Shown piece by piece: positions 6,391 to 7,773 of a DNA stretch of 7,773 bases; positions within the stretch are counted from its first letter, which is position 1, and every line of letters starts with the position of its first letter. Below the pieces are notes generated by a model that saw only the letters and a list, made by a program, of their open reading frames with translations, was not told where the DNA came from and searched no databases. This DNA is from CAYSUS01 sp964434165 (lineage in GTDB: Bacteria; Planctomycetota; Planctomycetia; Pirellulales; Thermoguttaceae): contig CAYSUS010000190.1 of assembly GCA_964434165.1 (NCBI GenBank), positions 1 to 7,773 on the forward strand. The letters are read 5' to 3'. The position numbers and the translations under genes were made by a program.

Positions 6391-7704
6391 TCAGAACTGC
6401 AGGGAATACTCGGGGATATCGACCACGTAGCTCAGGTGCAGCGTCCACACAAGGATCATCTTCAGCGGCAGGGCCAGCATCAGCAGAAGCAGAAACACCA
6501 TCACCGCGTAGCGCCAGCGGCCCATGGCGCGGCGCATCGGGCGGAAGACCGTCCTCGCCAGCAGCACGGGCAGACCGAGGAAGTAGAGCCCCAGGACCAC
6601 CAGGCCCGGGGCTTCGCGGAGCACGATTCTCCCGAACCGGGACCACCCGCCGGAGTCCGGGGAGACCTGCGGCACGCCCACCCCGAGCCAGAACTCCCAG
6701 AAGTACCGGGCCAGGCTGACGTTGGCCAGCGAGAAAACCTTGTGCGGATCGCGGGGCTCGTAGAGGCCGAAGAAGCTCCAGTTCGGCCCGCGGAGGAACG
6801 TCCCGATGAGGATCAGCAGGATCCACAGCATCAGGAAGCCGAACAGGTAAACCACCCAGGCGAAGGGACGCTGGCGGATCGTGTAGTAGCCGCTCCCCTT
6901 GGGATTCACGTCGAGATAGGGGATGGCCATCAGCCCGACGATGATCAGCACCGGCAGGATCACCCCGGCGATCGACGGGGGAAAATAGACCAGCATCTCC
7001 TGGAGGCCCAGGAAGTACCAGGGAGCTTTCGAGGGGTTGGGCGTGACCACGGGATTGGCCGGGGCCTCCAGCGGGGCCTTCAGGGCCAGCGACCAGACGA
7101 TGAGCACGATCGAGCCGATGACCATGCCGATCAGCTCCAGGTACACGACGTCCGGCCACACCAGGACCGTATCGGCGTAGTCGGCCTCGACCGGCCCCTG
7201 CCCTGCTTCCATGCGCTCGTCGTTGCGCACCGCCTGATACAAGGCCAACCACGCGAAGAACCCCAGGAGGAAGACCATCGCCACGATGGGGACGTTGTCG
7301 GGCCTGGTGACGACCGAGGCGAACACGGGATCGGCCAGCGAGACGCCGAGGAACAGCGCCGCGGTGTTCAGGATCGTCCAGCCCACCGCGGGCCTGGCGA
7401 AAAAGCGGTGCAGCGCGCCGACGAGACCGAACGCGGCGAAACTGCCCAGCGTGAGGCTCACCGGACCCAGCGCGGAGTCGATGGCGAGTTTGACGCCCTC
7501 GGGCAGGGCCGGCGGCCGTCCGGCGAAAGCGAAGCAGGAGATCGCCGCGAGCCCCACCGCCAGGACGACCCACGCCCCCGCCTCGCCACGCCGGCGCCAG
7601 GCGCGCATCCACCACGCCGCGGCGAGAAGGTTCGCGGTCGCTGCCAGGCCGTAGTACCAGCCCAGCGGCACGGCAGCGGTGGCGATCCATTCGGCGTGGG
7701 GCAT
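6391..7704 (-). CDS. Cytochrome b C-terminal-domain membrane protein (bc-complex subunit IV-like) with extra N-terminal helices
   Basis: The 437-residue protein has about ten hydrophobic segments, near residues 15-33, 44-62, 84-102, 108-125, 138-157, 186-208, 240-263, 281-303, 363-385 and 398-420. Residues 180-310 resemble the C-terminal domain of cytochrome b (subunit IV of b6f). The signature is NPSKAPWYFLGLQEML (223-238), followed by two helices and LRGPNWSFFG (304-313). In the family this domain forms part of the quinol-oxidising Qo pocket and binds no heme b itself. The canonical PEWY motif reads APWY here (227-230), so its glutamate is absent. Residues 1-160 add about five helices without the paired histidines that bind heme b, so the N-terminal half of cytochrome b must be encoded elsewhere, probably upstream beyond the right edge. 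The first ATG is chosen because the next Met (33) would remove helix 1; no Shine-Dalgarno is visible. The octaheme gene follows after 24 bases. The family call is firm; the role of the extra helices is unknown. Confidence 0.88.
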   Translation of the reverse strand: MPHAEWIATAAVPLGWYYGLAATANLLAAAWWMRAWRRRGEAGAWVVLAVGLAAISCFAFAGRPPALPEGVKLAIDSALGPVSLTLGSFAAFGLVGALHRFFARPAVGWTILNTAALFLGVSLADPVFASVVTRPDNVPIVAMVFLLGFFAWLALYQAVRNDERMEAGQGPVEADYADTVLVWPDVVYLELIGMVIGSIVLIVWSLALKAPLEAPANPVVTPNPSKAPWYFLGLQEMLVYFPPSIAGVILPVLIIVGLMAIPYLDVNPKGSGYYTIRQRPFAWVVYLFGFLMLWILLILIGTFLRGPNWSFFGLYEPRDPHKVFSLANVSLARYFWEFWLGVGVPQVSPDSGGWSRFGRIVLREAPGLVVLGLYFLGLPVLLARTVFRPMRRAMGRWRYAVMVFLLLLMLALPLKMILVWTLHLSYVVDIPEYSLQF

Positions 7705-7706
7705 TG

Positions 7707-7754
7707 GGGGTGAGGGGGCGAGGGTGGGTCGGGGCGAGGGTGGGTCGGGGTGTA
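7707..7754 (+). repeat. G-rich octamer array with quadruplex potential before the cytochrome b-type gene
   Basis: Six in-register octamers run from 7707: GGGGTGAG, GGGGCGAG, GGTGGGTC, GGGGCGAG, GGTGGGTC, GGGGTGTA. The 16-bp unit GGGGCGAGGGTGGGTC is perfectly repeated at 7715-7730 and 7731-7746. The G-runs, separated by 1-3 bases, fit a canonical G-quadruplex on the plus strand, which is the template strand for the gene starting at 7704. The array stops two bases short of the start codon, so any leader RNA would be C-rich there and carry no Shine-Dalgarno. Confidence 0.85.
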
Positions 7755-7773
7755 TTCGTGGCTCCCTCTCCCT

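Noticed and set aside
2818..7713. A 1631-codon open frame on the plus strand
   Set aside because: It lies opposite the octaheme and cytochrome b-type genes. In G+C-rich DNA stops are rare on the antisense strand. Its translation is an Arg-, His-, Gln- and Pro-rich string without domains, whereas the minus strand shows eight CxxCH sites, a PDZ core and membrane helices.

Overview
The window is about two thirds G+C. It holds four genes on the minus strand, read right to left, covering about 95% of it. The encoded families are typical of Planctomycetota: a very long multiheme cytochrome with a PDZ domain, a Tat-exported cupredoxin-like protein, and a split cytochrome b whose C-terminal half carries extra membrane helices. 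Only one gene has a reasonable Shine-Dalgarno sequence. The taxonomic call comes from remembered family resemblance and was not searched.

Layout from right (5' end of the transcript) to left: (1) 7704-6391, a 437-residue membrane protein with the C-terminal domain of cytochrome b, including a variant quinol-site motif APWY; (2) 6366-2287, a 1359-residue membrane-anchored cytochrome c with a coiled coil, eight CxxCH heme sites and a PDZ domain; (3) 2174-1380, a 264-residue Tat-signal cupredoxin-like protein that has lost two of the four usual copper ligands; (4) 1290 (or 1326)-160, a diheme cytochrome c lipoprotein. The gaps are 24, 112 and 53-89 bases, consistent with one operon.

Together they look like the electron-output side of a bc-type quinol:cytochrome c oxidoreductase. 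The membrane subunit would help form the quinol site. The octaheme protein would replace cytochrome c1 as the exit wire, and the diheme lipoprotein would be a further carrier. The N-terminal, heme-b-binding half of cytochrome b and a Rieske protein are not in the window; I infer they lie beyond the right edge, upstream in the transcript.

The non-coding sequence is structured. Three tracts (4-43, 103-150, 7707-7754) consist of consecutive G-rich octamers of one degenerate family (about NNGGNGAS). The first two face each other and could fold together in the transcript after the last gene. A nested 15-bp palindrome lies just after the octaheme stop codon, and an 18-bp inverted repeat brackets the upstream candidate start of the lipoprotein. 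I see no tRNA, rRNA, CRISPR, insertion sequence or classical terminator.
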